A stretch of DNA of 6,809 bases. Source: a bacterium. Its GTDB lineage: Bacteria; Dependentiae; Babeliae; Babeliales; RVW-14. The notes under the pieces are model-generated. The model worked only from the letters and a program-made list of their open reading frames with translations, searched no databases and was not told the DNA's origin. The stretch is from contig RGUK01000079.1 in NCBI GenBank assembly GCA_010027825.1, positions 1 through 6,809 on the forward strand, in the 5' to 3' direction. This document shows positions 1-6,428 of this stretch, one piece after another (within the stretch, counting starts at the first letter, position 1; each line of letters begins with the position of its first letter). The translations under genes were made by a program, and so were the position numbers.

Positions 1-198
1 GTGGTTGAACCTGTGGTTACCCCTGTCGTACCACCGGTGGTGACCATGGTACCGGAAGCAGCCCCTGCCTCACCCGCCGTGGAGATGAAAGCAAAACCAG
101 CGCATGAAAGCGTTGTCCCGGTTGAAGAATCTTTTGATATGAACAACTTAGACACACCAACTTTTATGCGTAAAAAAGCAGAAAGCCACAAAGAATAA
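1..198 (+). CDS. ftsZ: Cell division protein FtsZ, C-terminal end (partial)
   Basis: Only the last 65 codons are in the window; the frame is open at the left edge, so the GTG at base 1 is probably an internal valine codon. Residues 1-45 are rich in Pro, Val and Ala, like the disordered linker of FtsZ. They end in a conserved-looking tail, NLDTPTFMRKKAE, which resembles the FtsZ C-terminal peptide (LDIPAFLRKQAD in E. coli) that docks FtsA, ZipA and other partners at the division ring. The GTPase and tubulin-like domains would lie upstream of the window. The call rests on this tail alone: the motif and linker composition are seen, the identity is inferred. A hairpin terminator follows the TAA stop closely, and the next gene converges from the other strand, so ftsZ appears to be the last gene of its operon. 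Confidence 0.82.
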   Translation: MVEPVVTPVVPPVVTMVPEAAPASPAVEMKAKPAHESVVPVEESFDMNNLDTPTFMRKKAESHKE

Positions 199-211
199 GA
201 CGGCATCCGTC

Positions 212-261
212 AAAAATAAGCCCCTTGTTTATCTCCTTTTTACTCGGGGCTTATTTCTTTT
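212..261. terminator. Bidirectional intrinsic terminator between ftsZ and the transporter gene
   Basis: The arms AAATAAGCCCC (214-224) and GGGGCTTATTT (246-256) are perfect 11-bp inverted repeats around a 21-base pyrimidine-rich loop. On the + strand the stem is followed by a T-rich stretch (CTTTT); on the - strand the A run at 212-216 reads as Ts. It therefore fits Rho-independent termination for both ftsZ (stop at 198) and the convergent transporter gene (stop at 268). The loop is longer than usual, but the G-C block at the top of the stem is strong. Confidence 0.8.
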
Positions 262-267
262 CAAGCG

Positions 268-1161
268 TCAAACCCGCAATTCTTCGCGGTAAAATATAAG
301 CACACCCAGAGAGATGAGAACCCCCGAGACAGCTATGGTTGCTGGCACAGCCTCGCTCAACAAGAGCCAGCCAAAAATCGTAACAAAGATCGGCGTAGAA
401 AAACCGAGCAGCGTGGCAAAATTTGCCGAATAGCGCTTCAAAGCGTAGCCGTAAGTGGTAAACCCAAAGATGTTGCCCACGAGCACACTGTAGCCAATTT
501 TACCCCAGAGCGGCCATGAAGTCAGCGCCTGGTAAGAGTGCCCATCCTCCAGGAAGGCCGCAACAGTCAGCCCTATCAAGCCGGATATTATCATAGTCAC
601 AGCATTAAGCTCAATGGGCGAATAGCGCTCCTGCTTGAGCAAGCGCTGCGCCGACATCCATCCAAGCCTGCCCAGCGCAACTGAGCCAAAGGCCGCCAGC
701 TCTGGCAGCGAGAAGAACAAAAATGCATGCAGCGACTGCTCGATGCCAGAGTGATAAAAACACGAGCTAAGCACGCCTAGAAAGACTAAGAATACGCCCA
801 TCCATTTCCGGCGCGTTAGGCGTTCATCAAACCACAGATAAGCGACCAGTGCAGTGACAAAAGGATCGATGCTCCCAATTAAAGCTGCTTTGGACACGAG
901 CATATTCTTCATCGCATACGCCTTGAGCAATGCCGGCACCAAGGTTGTAAGCACCGCCACAATTAACAGCGAGCCTATATCAACGCGCAGATACTCTCGG
1001 GAAAAACGATGCGTTACCCGTCGTGCGTACAAAAATAAAATACTGCCGGCCAAAAAAGCACGTAGGCCAACAAAGAAAATGAGCGGTAGTTCCCGCAGAA
1101 TCATTTTGTTAACAACGATGGCATTTGCTATCGCTGCAAAACCAATTAAAGCGGCAATCAT
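268..1161 (-). CDS. EamA/DMT-superfamily membrane transporter
   Basis: This 297-residue hydrophobic protein has the layout of the drug/metabolite transporter superfamily: two EamA repeats (about residues 1-133 and 147-292), about ten membrane helices in total, and a short basic tail. The first repeat ends with a typical block, IGSIDPFVTALVAYLWFDERL (about 95-115), followed by a Gly-rich helix (MGVFLVFLGVL). The second repeat carries the matching block GFSTPIFVTIFGWLLLSEAV (253-272) followed by SGVLISLGVLIF. The conserved Pro and acidic residue in each copy are the usual EamA signature. Members move small metabolites, amino acids or drugs across the inner membrane; the substrate cannot be read from sequence. 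The start is ATG at 1161, with GAAAGG at 1173-1178 placed 11 bases upstream. It stands alone on its strand, divergent from the glycosylase gene and convergent with ftsZ. Confidence 0.88.
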   Translation of the reverse strand: MIAALIGFAAIANAIVVNKMILRELPLIFFVGLRAFLAGSILFLYARRVTHRFSREYLRVDIGSLLIVAVLTTLVPALLKAYAMKNMLVSKAALIGSIDPFVTALVAYLWFDERLTRRKWMGVFLVFLGVLSSCFYHSGIEQSLHAFLFFSLPELAAFGSVALGRLGWMSAQRLLKQERYSPIELNAVTMIISGLIGLTVAAFLEDGHSYQALTSWPLWGKIGYSVLVGNIFGFTTYGYALKRYSANFATLLGFSTPIFVTIFGWLLLSEAVPATIAVSGVLISLGVLIFYREELRV

Positions 1162-1167
1162 GGGATT

Positions 1168-1198
1168 TTGAACCTTTCAAAGAGATTTGAGCTATAGT
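1168..1198 (+). promoter_or_regulatory. Possible sigma-70-type promoter for the glycosylase-kinase gene run
   Basis: TATAGT at 1193-1198 matches five of six bases of the -10 consensus. TTGAAC at 1168-1173 matches the first four bases of the -35 consensus, but the 19-base spacer is longer than ideal. Transcription would begin near 1205 and leave a leader of about 105 bases before the ATG at 1310. The call is by inspection only. A TTGACT at 1253-1258 is an alternative -35 but has no good -10 partner. Confidence 0.3.
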
Positions 1199-1221
1199 AC
1201 GCTAAAAAAAGCTTTCCGTAA
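1194..1221 (-). promoter_or_regulatory. Possible promoter for the DMT transporter gene
   Basis: Reading the - strand, TACTAT (1199-1194) could serve as a -10 box and TTACGG (1221-1216) as a weak -35 box, with a 16-base spacer that contains a T-rich tract. The inferred transcript start lies about 25 bases before the ATG at 1161. The element overlaps the + strand -10 candidate, so the two promoters could compete. Both boxes are imperfect. Confidence 0.25.
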
Positions 1222-1309
1222 CCCCCTACTCCCCTGGCGCAGTTGCGTAGCTTTGACTTTCCGCTAAGCTGATGACTGATTTTACTGCAAAAAAGACAAT
1301 CAGCCCCCC

Positions 1310-2206
1310 ATGAACACCATTTTCGATATAGCCTTCAATGATGAACACGCACCCCTCCGGGAAGCATTCCACCAGGCACAACAAGCAGCTCCTGCAAGCA
1401 CTGCCGCCATCCAGGCATTTCGCACGCTTATCCTGCACTACTATCGGCACCACAAGCGTGACTTTGCCTGGCGCACCCACACTACCCCCTATTTTGTAAC
1501 AGTTTCAGAGATCATGCTTCAACAAACCCAAACACACCGCGTTGCTGGCAAGTTTGAAGCATTTGTCCAGACTTTGCCTGACTTTGCAACCCTGGCACAG
1601 GCCCCAACAGCAGAGGTAATTCGCCTTTGGAAAGGGTTGGGATACAATCGACGAGCCCTAGCACTGCAAAAAATAGCACAGCGCGTGACGGACGAGTTTG
1701 GGGGCGTGCTGCCAACTGAAACTACGACATTGGAAACATTTCCCAGCATCGGCAAGGCGACTGCGCGTTCCATTATTACCTACGCGTTCAACCAACCCAC
1801 CACATTCATCGAAACCAACGTGCGGACGGTTTTTATTTATTTCTTTTTCCCCAACGAAGCTGCCGTAACCGATGCTCAGTTGGAGCCCCTGGTCGCAGCC
1901 GCTGTAGACACGCACAACCCTCGAGAGTGGTATTATGCCCTCATGGACTATGGGGTTATGCTCAAAAAAACCGTCGGGAATGTAAGCCGCCTGAGCGCTC
2001 ATTATGCAAAACAATCTAAGTTTGAAGGCTCGGATCGCCAAATTCGGGGCATGATTCTGCAAGCTCTGCTCGACCAGCCAGGCATCCCCGCTGATGCTCT
2101 TCCCATGATCCTTGCCAAAGAGCCAGCACGCGTGGCTAAAATCCTGGCAGGACTCATGCAAGAGGGTTTTATTGTAGAGCGCAATCAGCTTTTGTGGCTG
2201 GCTTGA
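1310..2206 (+). CDS. MutY-like HhH-GPD DNA glycosylase lacking the iron-sulfur cluster
   Basis: The 298-residue protein belongs to the MutY/endonuclease III superfamily, whose MutY members remove adenine mispaired with 8-oxoguanine. Visible landmarks are DFAWR (51-55, the PWR box), SEIMLQQTQ (66-74) with the MutY catalytic Glu at 67, LWKGLGYNRRA (106-116), and the helix-hairpin-helix FPSIGKATA (144-152). Ala150 replaces the Lys of bifunctional enzymes, consistent with a glycosylase without lyase chemistry. At the place of the second catalytic acid (LDGNV in E. coli MutY) it reads IETNV, so Asp is replaced by Glu168. The protein has no cysteine at all, so the [4Fe-4S] loop is missing. The NUDIX-like 8-oxoG-recognition domain is also absent; residues 240-298 look instead like a small winged-helix domain. 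ATG 1310 is the only start after the in-frame stop at 1277, yet no Shine-Dalgarno precedes it. The superfamily is clear; adenine specificity is inferred. Confidence 0.88.
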   Translation: MNTIFDIAFNDEHAPLREAFHQAQQAAPASTAAIQAFRTLILHYYRHHKRDFAWRTHTTPYFVTVSEIMLQQTQTHRVAGKFEAFVQTLPDFATLAQAPTAEVIRLWKGLGYNRRALALQKIAQRVTDEFGGVLPTETTTLETFPSIGKATARSIITYAFNQPTTFIETNVRTVFIYFFFPNEAAVTDAQLEPLVAAAVDTHNPREWYYALMDYGVMLKKTVGNVSRLSAHYAKQSKFEGSDRQIRGMILQALLDQPGIPADALPMILAKEPARVAKILAGLMQEGFIVERNQLLWLA

Positions 2207-2226
2207 AAGATGAAAAACATGCTTCT

Positions 2227-2232
2227 GAAAGG
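2227..2232 (+). promoter_or_regulatory. Shine-Dalgarno site that decides the start of the kinase-like gene
   Basis: GAAAGG lies seven bases before the ATG at 2240, an ideal distance. The earlier in-frame ATGs at 2210 and 2219 have no purine-rich site at a usable distance. The protein also aligns best with P-loop kinases from 2240, where the first beta strand begins almost at once. Confidence 0.6.
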
Positions 2233-2239
2233 CCTAGGG

Positions 2240-2737
2240 ATGGCAACCGCCGCTTTGTACCTAATTACCGGAACCAGCGGCGTTGGTAAAAGCACCCTGG
2301 TTGAAGAGCTCAAGCAGCGCTTGTCTGCTGCACGCTTTGCAGTCCATGATTTTGACGAAGGCGGCGTTCCAGCAAATGCCGATGCCGCATGGCGCCAGAA
2401 GCGAACCGCAGCTTGGGTAAAACAGGCTGAAGCCAATGCCCAGCAAGGCAAAAGTACCGTTGTGTGCGGCGTCATTGCTCCCAATGAAGTTATTTGCCCT
2501 GCCAGCTTATCCACGCACTTTTGCTTGCTGTCGGCTTCCCCCGCACTCATTAGCAGTCGCCTACAGAGCCGTGGTTGGTCTGAGGCACTAATCCACGACA
2601 ATTTGGGGTGGGCTGAACACTTGAAGAGCCAGGTCCTGGCAAAGCCGCTGCATCAGGTGGTATCAGTTGATGAGCTTACTCCTGCAGCAGTTGCCAAAAC
2701 CGTTGTAAGATGGATTTTGACATCGTCCAGTCGCTAG
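2240..2737 (+). CDS. Small P-loop nucleotide kinase-like ATPase
   Basis: From the ATG at 2240 the protein has 165 residues, the size of a minimal nucleoside or nucleotide kinase. It opens with a beta strand (ALYLIT) and Walker A, GTSGVGKST (11-19). An acidic motif, HDFDEGGVP (36-44), falls where kinases of this fold hold substrate or catalytic acids. A second beta strand, STVVCGVIAP (72-81), and an Arg-bearing helix (SRLQSRGW, 106-113) resemble the core and lid of AAA_18/AAA_33-type kinases. No diagnostic residues for shikimate, gluconate, adenylate or cytidylate kinase are evident, so the substrate is unknown. It follows the glycosylase gene by 33 bases and is probably co-transcribed. If ATG 2210 were used, the gap would be 3 bases and the protein 175 residues. 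An ATP-binding phosphotransferase role is an inference from the fold. Confidence 0.75.
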   Translation: MATAALYLITGTSGVGKSTLVEELKQRLSAARFAVHDFDEGGVPANADAAWRQKRTAAWVKQAEANAQQGKSTVVCGVIAPNEVICPASLSTHFCLLSASPALISSRLQSRGWSEALIHDNLGWAEHLKSQVLAKPLHQVVSVDELTPAAVAKTVVRWILTSSSR

Positions 2738-2790
2738 GCTAGGCTCTGATTTTCAGGGCAGGATCATCTGCGTCACATGAGGAATAAACA

Positions 2791-3204
2791 ATGAAAATTG
2801 GCGTTGTAGGAAGCATGCAACACACGGAAAAGATGATAGCATTGCGTGACGCCCTGGTCGCACAAGGACATGAGGCGTTCGTATCGGATTTGGCCGCTCC
2901 CTTTGTGGGCAAGACGGACGAAGAGAAAGAAGAAATCAAGATCCGCCAGAAAAATGAGCAGGATGCAATCAAAGAATTTTGGAACATGATGCAAGGTGCT
3001 GATGCAATTCTGGTCGCCAACTATGATAAGCACGGCATACAGAACTACATCGGTGGCAACACCTTCCTAGAAATGGGCTTTGCGCACATCCTAAACCAAA
3101 AAATCTTTCTCCTGAACCCTATTCCCGATATGCCTTATTACAAAACGGAAATAATCGCAATGAAGCCAGTGGTCATCGCGGGGAACCTGACGAAAGTTGT
3201 TTAA
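2791..3204 (+). CDS. Nucleoside 2-deoxyribosyltransferase-like protein
   Basis: The 137-residue protein has the short Rossmann-like layout of nucleoside 2-deoxyribosyltransferases and related N-glycoside hydrolases. It begins with MKIGVVGSMQ, a first strand with a Gly/Ser loop, then a helix and GHEAFVSDL. An acidic, charged helix spans about 41-66. GADAILVANYDK (69-80) is the family's D-A-hydrophobic-V strand. GGNTFLEMGFAHILNQKIFLL (88-108) matches the stretch holding the catalytic Glu, here probably Glu94. Known members cleave or exchange the base of deoxynucleosides or deoxynucleotides. Substrate and even activity are unproven here, and many similar short proteins are annotated only as hypothetical. 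The start is well set by TGAGGAA at 2778-2784, seven bases before the ATG. A 53-base gap separates it from the kinase-like gene, so it may share that transcript or use its own promoter. It converges with metG, 28 bases away. Confidence 0.7.
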   Translation: MKIGVVGSMQHTEKMIALRDALVAQGHEAFVSDLAAPFVGKTDEEKEEIKIRQKNEQDAIKEFWNMMQGADAILVANYDKHGIQNYIGGNTFLEMGFAHILNQKIFLLNPIPDMPYYKTEIIAMKPVVIAGNLTKVV

Positions 3205-3232
3205 AAATCTCCAGCCAATCAATACGCTCTTC

Positions 3233-5182
3233 TTACTTCACCCGCTGCCCGTTGGCTGCTCCATCAACCGTGGCAAGTTTGTTTTTGCCATCTTTATCAT
3301 AGGCATACAGCATCATACCCTCTGACAACATGCCTGCCATTTTACGAGGTTTGAGGTTGGCGATGAAAACCCCCTGGCGACCTACCAGCTCTTCTGGCTT
3401 GAGGTCCTTGGCAACGCCAGAAAGGATCTGGCGCTGGCCATACTCGCCAGCATCTACCTTGAGGCAAAGCAATTTATCTGAATTTGGTACAGAGGTGCAT
3501 TCGGTAATAGTACCAACCACCAACTGGACCTTGGCAACATCATCGATGCTAATTTCATTGCTATTTTCTTGTGCCGGCGCTGCCTTTGGTGGCTCAGCCG
3601 CTTGGGGGGCTGCAAGTTCGTGCAAATGTGATTCTGGACGCATGAAAAGTACTTTCTCTGTTTTGGTCAAAGTGAAGGTGTGATTCCAACTATTCGCGCG
3701 TAGCAGAGCATCGTAATCGCTTCCCCACGCAATGTTTACGCCTAGGCAGGCAAGCAGCTCTTCCATTTTGTTAGGCATAACAGGCCACAGCAAAAGCCCC
3801 ACGACATAGAGCGCGTTGCAGGCGCACGCAATAACTTCTTCAAAAAGCGCTCGATTGCTCTTAGCAAGCTTCCACGGTTGCTGCTCATGGACATAGGCGT
3901 TGATGGCAGCAATCAGCTTCCACACTTCCGCCAAGGCAGTATGGAAATAGTATTTGTCCATCTCTTCAGCCACGCAGCGGTAGCCCTCGGCAGTACGCAG
4001 TTTAAGCGCTTCTGACGCAGGCTCCAAGGAAGCAGGGGCGGCAACGGCCGTGTAATCATTATTTGCTGCAAGCGTGGTAATCCGGTTAAGCAAGTTGCCC
4101 AAACTGTTAGCAAGGTCAGCGGTCAAACGATCTTCCAAATCTTTCAAGTCAAACGTGCCATCATGAGTGATAGCCATCTGGCGGGCCAGATAGTAACGGA
4201 TTTGCTCAGTGCCGTACCAAGATGCTAACTTGGCAGGGTCAAGCGCGTTGCCAAGGGACTTTGACATCTTTGCATCGCCGGCAAGAATGTAGCCGTGCAC
4301 CACCAATTTCTTGGGGGTTGGCAAATCAATAGCCATCAGAAACGCCGGCCAATAAACCGCGTGGAACCGCACAATATCCTTAGCCATCACGTGAGCATCA
4401 GCAGGCCAGCAGTCTTTCAGCAATGCGATCGCTTTTGCCTCCGCGCTGCCATAACCAACCCCTGTCAGGTAGTTGTTCAAAGCATCTGCCCACACATAAA
4501 CCGTGTGTGATGGATCACCAGGAAAAGGGATCCCCCAGCTTACTGTCTTGCGAGAGAGGCTCAAATCTTTCAGGCCAGCCTTCACAAACGATATAACCTC
4601 TTGGAGCCGCTCTTTAGGGGTTATGAAGTCAGGATTTGTTTCATAGAAAGCTAACAACCGGTCTTGGTAGGCTGACAAGCGAAAGAAGTAGCTCTCCTCA
4701 GCCAATTGCTTGAGGCCGCGCTTGCAGTTTGGACAGATAAAGTGCCCGTCAGTATTCTTGAGCGGTTCACTGCCAACATTTACAAACGTCTCACATGGCA
4801 CGCAGTACCAACCTTCGTAGCTAGCTTTGTAGATGTCGCCCTTTTCCAGCAGCAGTTTGATCCACTGCTCTACGCCATGTTCATGGTCAGCATCAGTTGT
4901 GCGAATGAAGCGGTCATAGGCGATGCCGTACAGCTTCCACAAGTCTTTATAAGCCGGCACAATTGAATCAACAAACGCTTTTGGCGGCATCCCGGCAGCT
5001 TCGGCCTTTTCTTGGATTTTCTGACCATGCTCATCCGTTCCAGTCAAAAAAAACGTCTGGCGGCCCATTAAGCGCTGCCAGCGCGCAGAAATATCGGCAA
5101 GGAGGGTAGAATAAAGCGTTCCAAGATGCGGTTGAGCATTTGGATAATAAATTGGCGTGGTAATGTAGTAGTTTTTCTTCAT
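3233..5182 (-). CDS. metG: Methionine--tRNA ligase with fused C-terminal tRNA-binding domain
   Basis: This 649-residue class I synthetase charges tRNA-Met with methionine in the cytoplasm. The Rossmann catalytic core begins at once with YYITTPIYYPNAQPHLGTLYS; HLGT (19-22) is the HIGH-type ATP motif, and LTGTDEHGQK (46-55) follows. The inserted connective domain has CxxC pairs at 127-130 and 150-153, likely a zinc knuckle. WADALNNYLTG (231-241) and KMSKS (305-309) complete the active site. An alpha-helical anticodon-binding domain covers about 350-500, then a Pro/Ala-rich linker (about 523-543). The C-terminal part (546-649) is an EMAPII/Trbp111-like OB-fold (VGTITECTSVPNSDKLLCLKV, then LKPRKMAGMLSEGM) that adds tRNA affinity and dimerisation. 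Length is close to the usual 650-residue form. GGAAAG lies before the ATG, which overlaps the upstream lepB stop by four bases. The gene is probably complete and functional. Confidence 0.96.
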   Translation of the reverse strand: MKKNYYITTPIYYPNAQPHLGTLYSTLLADISARWQRLMGRQTFFLTGTDEHGQKIQEKAEAAGMPPKAFVDSIVPAYKDLWKLYGIAYDRFIRTTDADHEHGVEQWIKLLLEKGDIYKASYEGWYCVPCETFVNVGSEPLKNTDGHFICPNCKRGLKQLAEESYFFRLSAYQDRLLAFYETNPDFITPKERLQEVISFVKAGLKDLSLSRKTVSWGIPFPGDPSHTVYVWADALNNYLTGVGYGSAEAKAIALLKDCWPADAHVMAKDIVRFHAVYWPAFLMAIDLPTPKKLVVHGYILAGDAKMSKSLGNALDPAKLASWYGTEQIRYYLARQMAITHDGTFDLKDLEDRLTADLANSLGNLLNRITTLAANNDYTAVAAPASLEPASEALKLRTAEGYRCVAEEMDKYYFHTALAEVWKLIAAINAYVHEQQPWKLAKSNRALFEEVIACACNALYVVGLLLWPVMPNKMEELLACLGVNIAWGSDYDALLRANSWNHTFTLTKTEKVLFMRPESHLHELAAPQAAEPPKAAPAQENSNEISIDDVAKVQLVVGTITECTSVPNSDKLLCLKVDAGEYGQRQILSGVAKDLKPEELVGRQGVFIANLKPRKMAGMLSEGMMLYAYDKDGKNKLATVDGAANGQRVK

Positions 5183-6411
5183 GGTTGCTTTCCAATAATT
5201 TGCTGCTCAACAGTAGCTGATTTGAACCCGCTGAAGGTACGCCCCCAGCGCACAATTTTGGTCCAGAATTCAAGCGGATGCTTAATCAAATCAAACGCCC
5301 AAAACGCCTCTTCGCTGTCCAGGGAATAAATGATGAAGCTAGCACGGCCATGGATCAGGCTTTTATCAAGGAACAGCCAAATCCTACTATCCGCGCTATT
5401 TTTGCGGCTGTCGCCCATCACCCAGTACTTGCCCTCCGGGACGATGATTGGCCCAAACTGATCGGCAATAGCCCCGTAGCTATCGCGCAAGGTAGGCGTA
5501 AATGGGTGGTCTAGAATTGGTTGACCAGTAAGCGGATTAGCTATTATTTCCTCGGGCTTCAATTTGTAAAACGGCTGCTGCTCGAGCGACACCGCTGGGT
5601 CATAGGTGTAGCGCCGGTGGCATTTTTCCTGTCGCAGGAAATCGGGAATTAACAAAGGCCCAATATTTTGAACAGGGAAAAATCCACGCTCTTTGCGCAC
5701 ATGAATAAGCGGATAAGGGTTGACGTAGGGCTCCTCTAACTTCTTACCGTTCAGGTAAACAGTTGTTTTGCCCTGCTCAAGACGCCCTTCTATGGTGTCT
5801 CCAGGCACCGCTATAACCCGCTTCACCCAATTAGTTGGTCCAGCACCCAATCCCAAGGCGGGAACCGGAATGCCGATGTACCGCTGCCATAACTGACGGA
5901 CTTTATGGGACTTATCAACCGGGAACAGAGGGTCGTCAAAAATGACCAAGTCGCCGCGGTTAATTGAATCGTAATAGTAGGCTAATTTGTTGCCCCAGAT
6001 GCGATCACCAACCAAGATCGTTGGCTCTGCAGAGCCTGTCGGCACGTGGTAAAGCCCGAAAATGAAGTTGCGCAGGACAACAGCCAACAAGAGCGCAATC
6101 CCTATGGCCTCGGCCCACTGACGCCACCACGGTTTAGTAAATTCATGCAAAAGGGCGTACACTTTTTTGAAGCGGTGATACCGCTTGCGAAGGGGCACCG
6201 TTACCGACCCTTCAGCGGTCGTGACCATGCCTTGTTCAAGCTCTTGCATCAACTGTTCAGCCTCACCAAGAAGCGCCAATCCCCGACCACGCAAACGCCT
6301 AGTCCCCCAGGGGGTAATGCCCTGCATCGAATCGATGCTTTGCTTAAAATAAAGACGTCGCGTTCTGTATAGCGCCTGCAGCGCAAGAATTTTTTCCTGC
6401 AAGGTTTTCAT
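5179..6411 (-). CDS. lepB: Signal peptidase I, long form (second tandem copy)
   Basis: This membrane-bound serine protease (family S26A) removes signal peptides from exported proteins on the outer face of the inner membrane. A basic, helical N-terminal region of about 97 residues precedes one clear membrane helix (about 99-119). The active-site boxes then follow: YHVPTGSAEPTILVGDR with nucleophile Ser127, DLVIFDDP (154-161), WVKRVIAVPGDTIE with general-base Lys197, and VMGDSRKNSADSR (331-343). The usual Met after the catalytic Ser is Ala128. At 410 residues it is longer than most bacterial enzymes because of the N-terminal region and a roughly 100-residue insertion in the beta domain between the Lys box and the GDSR box. 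After the last box lies a Trp-rich tail (FWTKIVRW). The start is ATG 6411 with GGGGTG just upstream. It follows a paralogue by 17 bases and overlaps metG by four. Confidence 0.95.
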   Translation of the reverse strand: MKTLQEKILALQALYRTRRLYFKQSIDSMQGITPWGTRRLRGRGLALLGEAEQLMQELEQGMVTTAEGSVTVPLRKRYHRFKKVYALLHEFTKPWWRQWAEAIGIALLLAVVLRNFIFGLYHVPTGSAEPTILVGDRIWGNKLAYYYDSINRGDLVIFDDPLFPVDKSHKVRQLWQRYIGIPVPALGLGAGPTNWVKRVIAVPGDTIEGRLEQGKTTVYLNGKKLEEPYVNPYPLIHVRKERGFFPVQNIGPLLIPDFLRQEKCHRRYTYDPAVSLEQQPFYKLKPEEIIANPLTGQPILDHPFTPTLRDSYGAIADQFGPIIVPEGKYWVMGDSRKNSADSRIWLFLDKSLIHGRASFIIYSLDSEEAFWAFDLIKHPLEFWTKIVRWGRTFSGFKSATVEQQIIGKQP

Positions 6412-6428
6412 CTAGCACCCCGCGTAAT

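Noticed and set aside
854..1171. Open + strand frame within the transporter gene
   Set aside because: It lies opposite a typical membrane protein, is rich in Lys/Arg and Ser, and has no ribosome site or domain.
1248..1270. Small inverted repeat AGCTT/AAGCT in the divergent spacer
   Set aside because: A five-base stem with a 12-base loop is too weak to call an operator or riboswitch.
1658..2161. Long open frame on the - strand inside the glycosylase gene
   Set aside because: It is fully antisense to a well-supported gene, and its translation shows no recognisable domain.
2185..2601. Open frame on the - strand across the kinase-like gene
   Set aside because: It is a shadow of the P-loop gene, with low-complexity Ser/Ala composition and no family motif.
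3205..3232. Possible terminator between the two convergent genes
   Set aside because: No inverted repeat or T run can be found in these 28 bases; termination must use another mechanism or occur inside the facing gene.
5120..5131. HLGT instead of HIGH in the methionyl-tRNA synthetase active site
   Set aside because: The last position of this motif varies among genuine MetRS enzymes, and all other catalytic motifs are intact.
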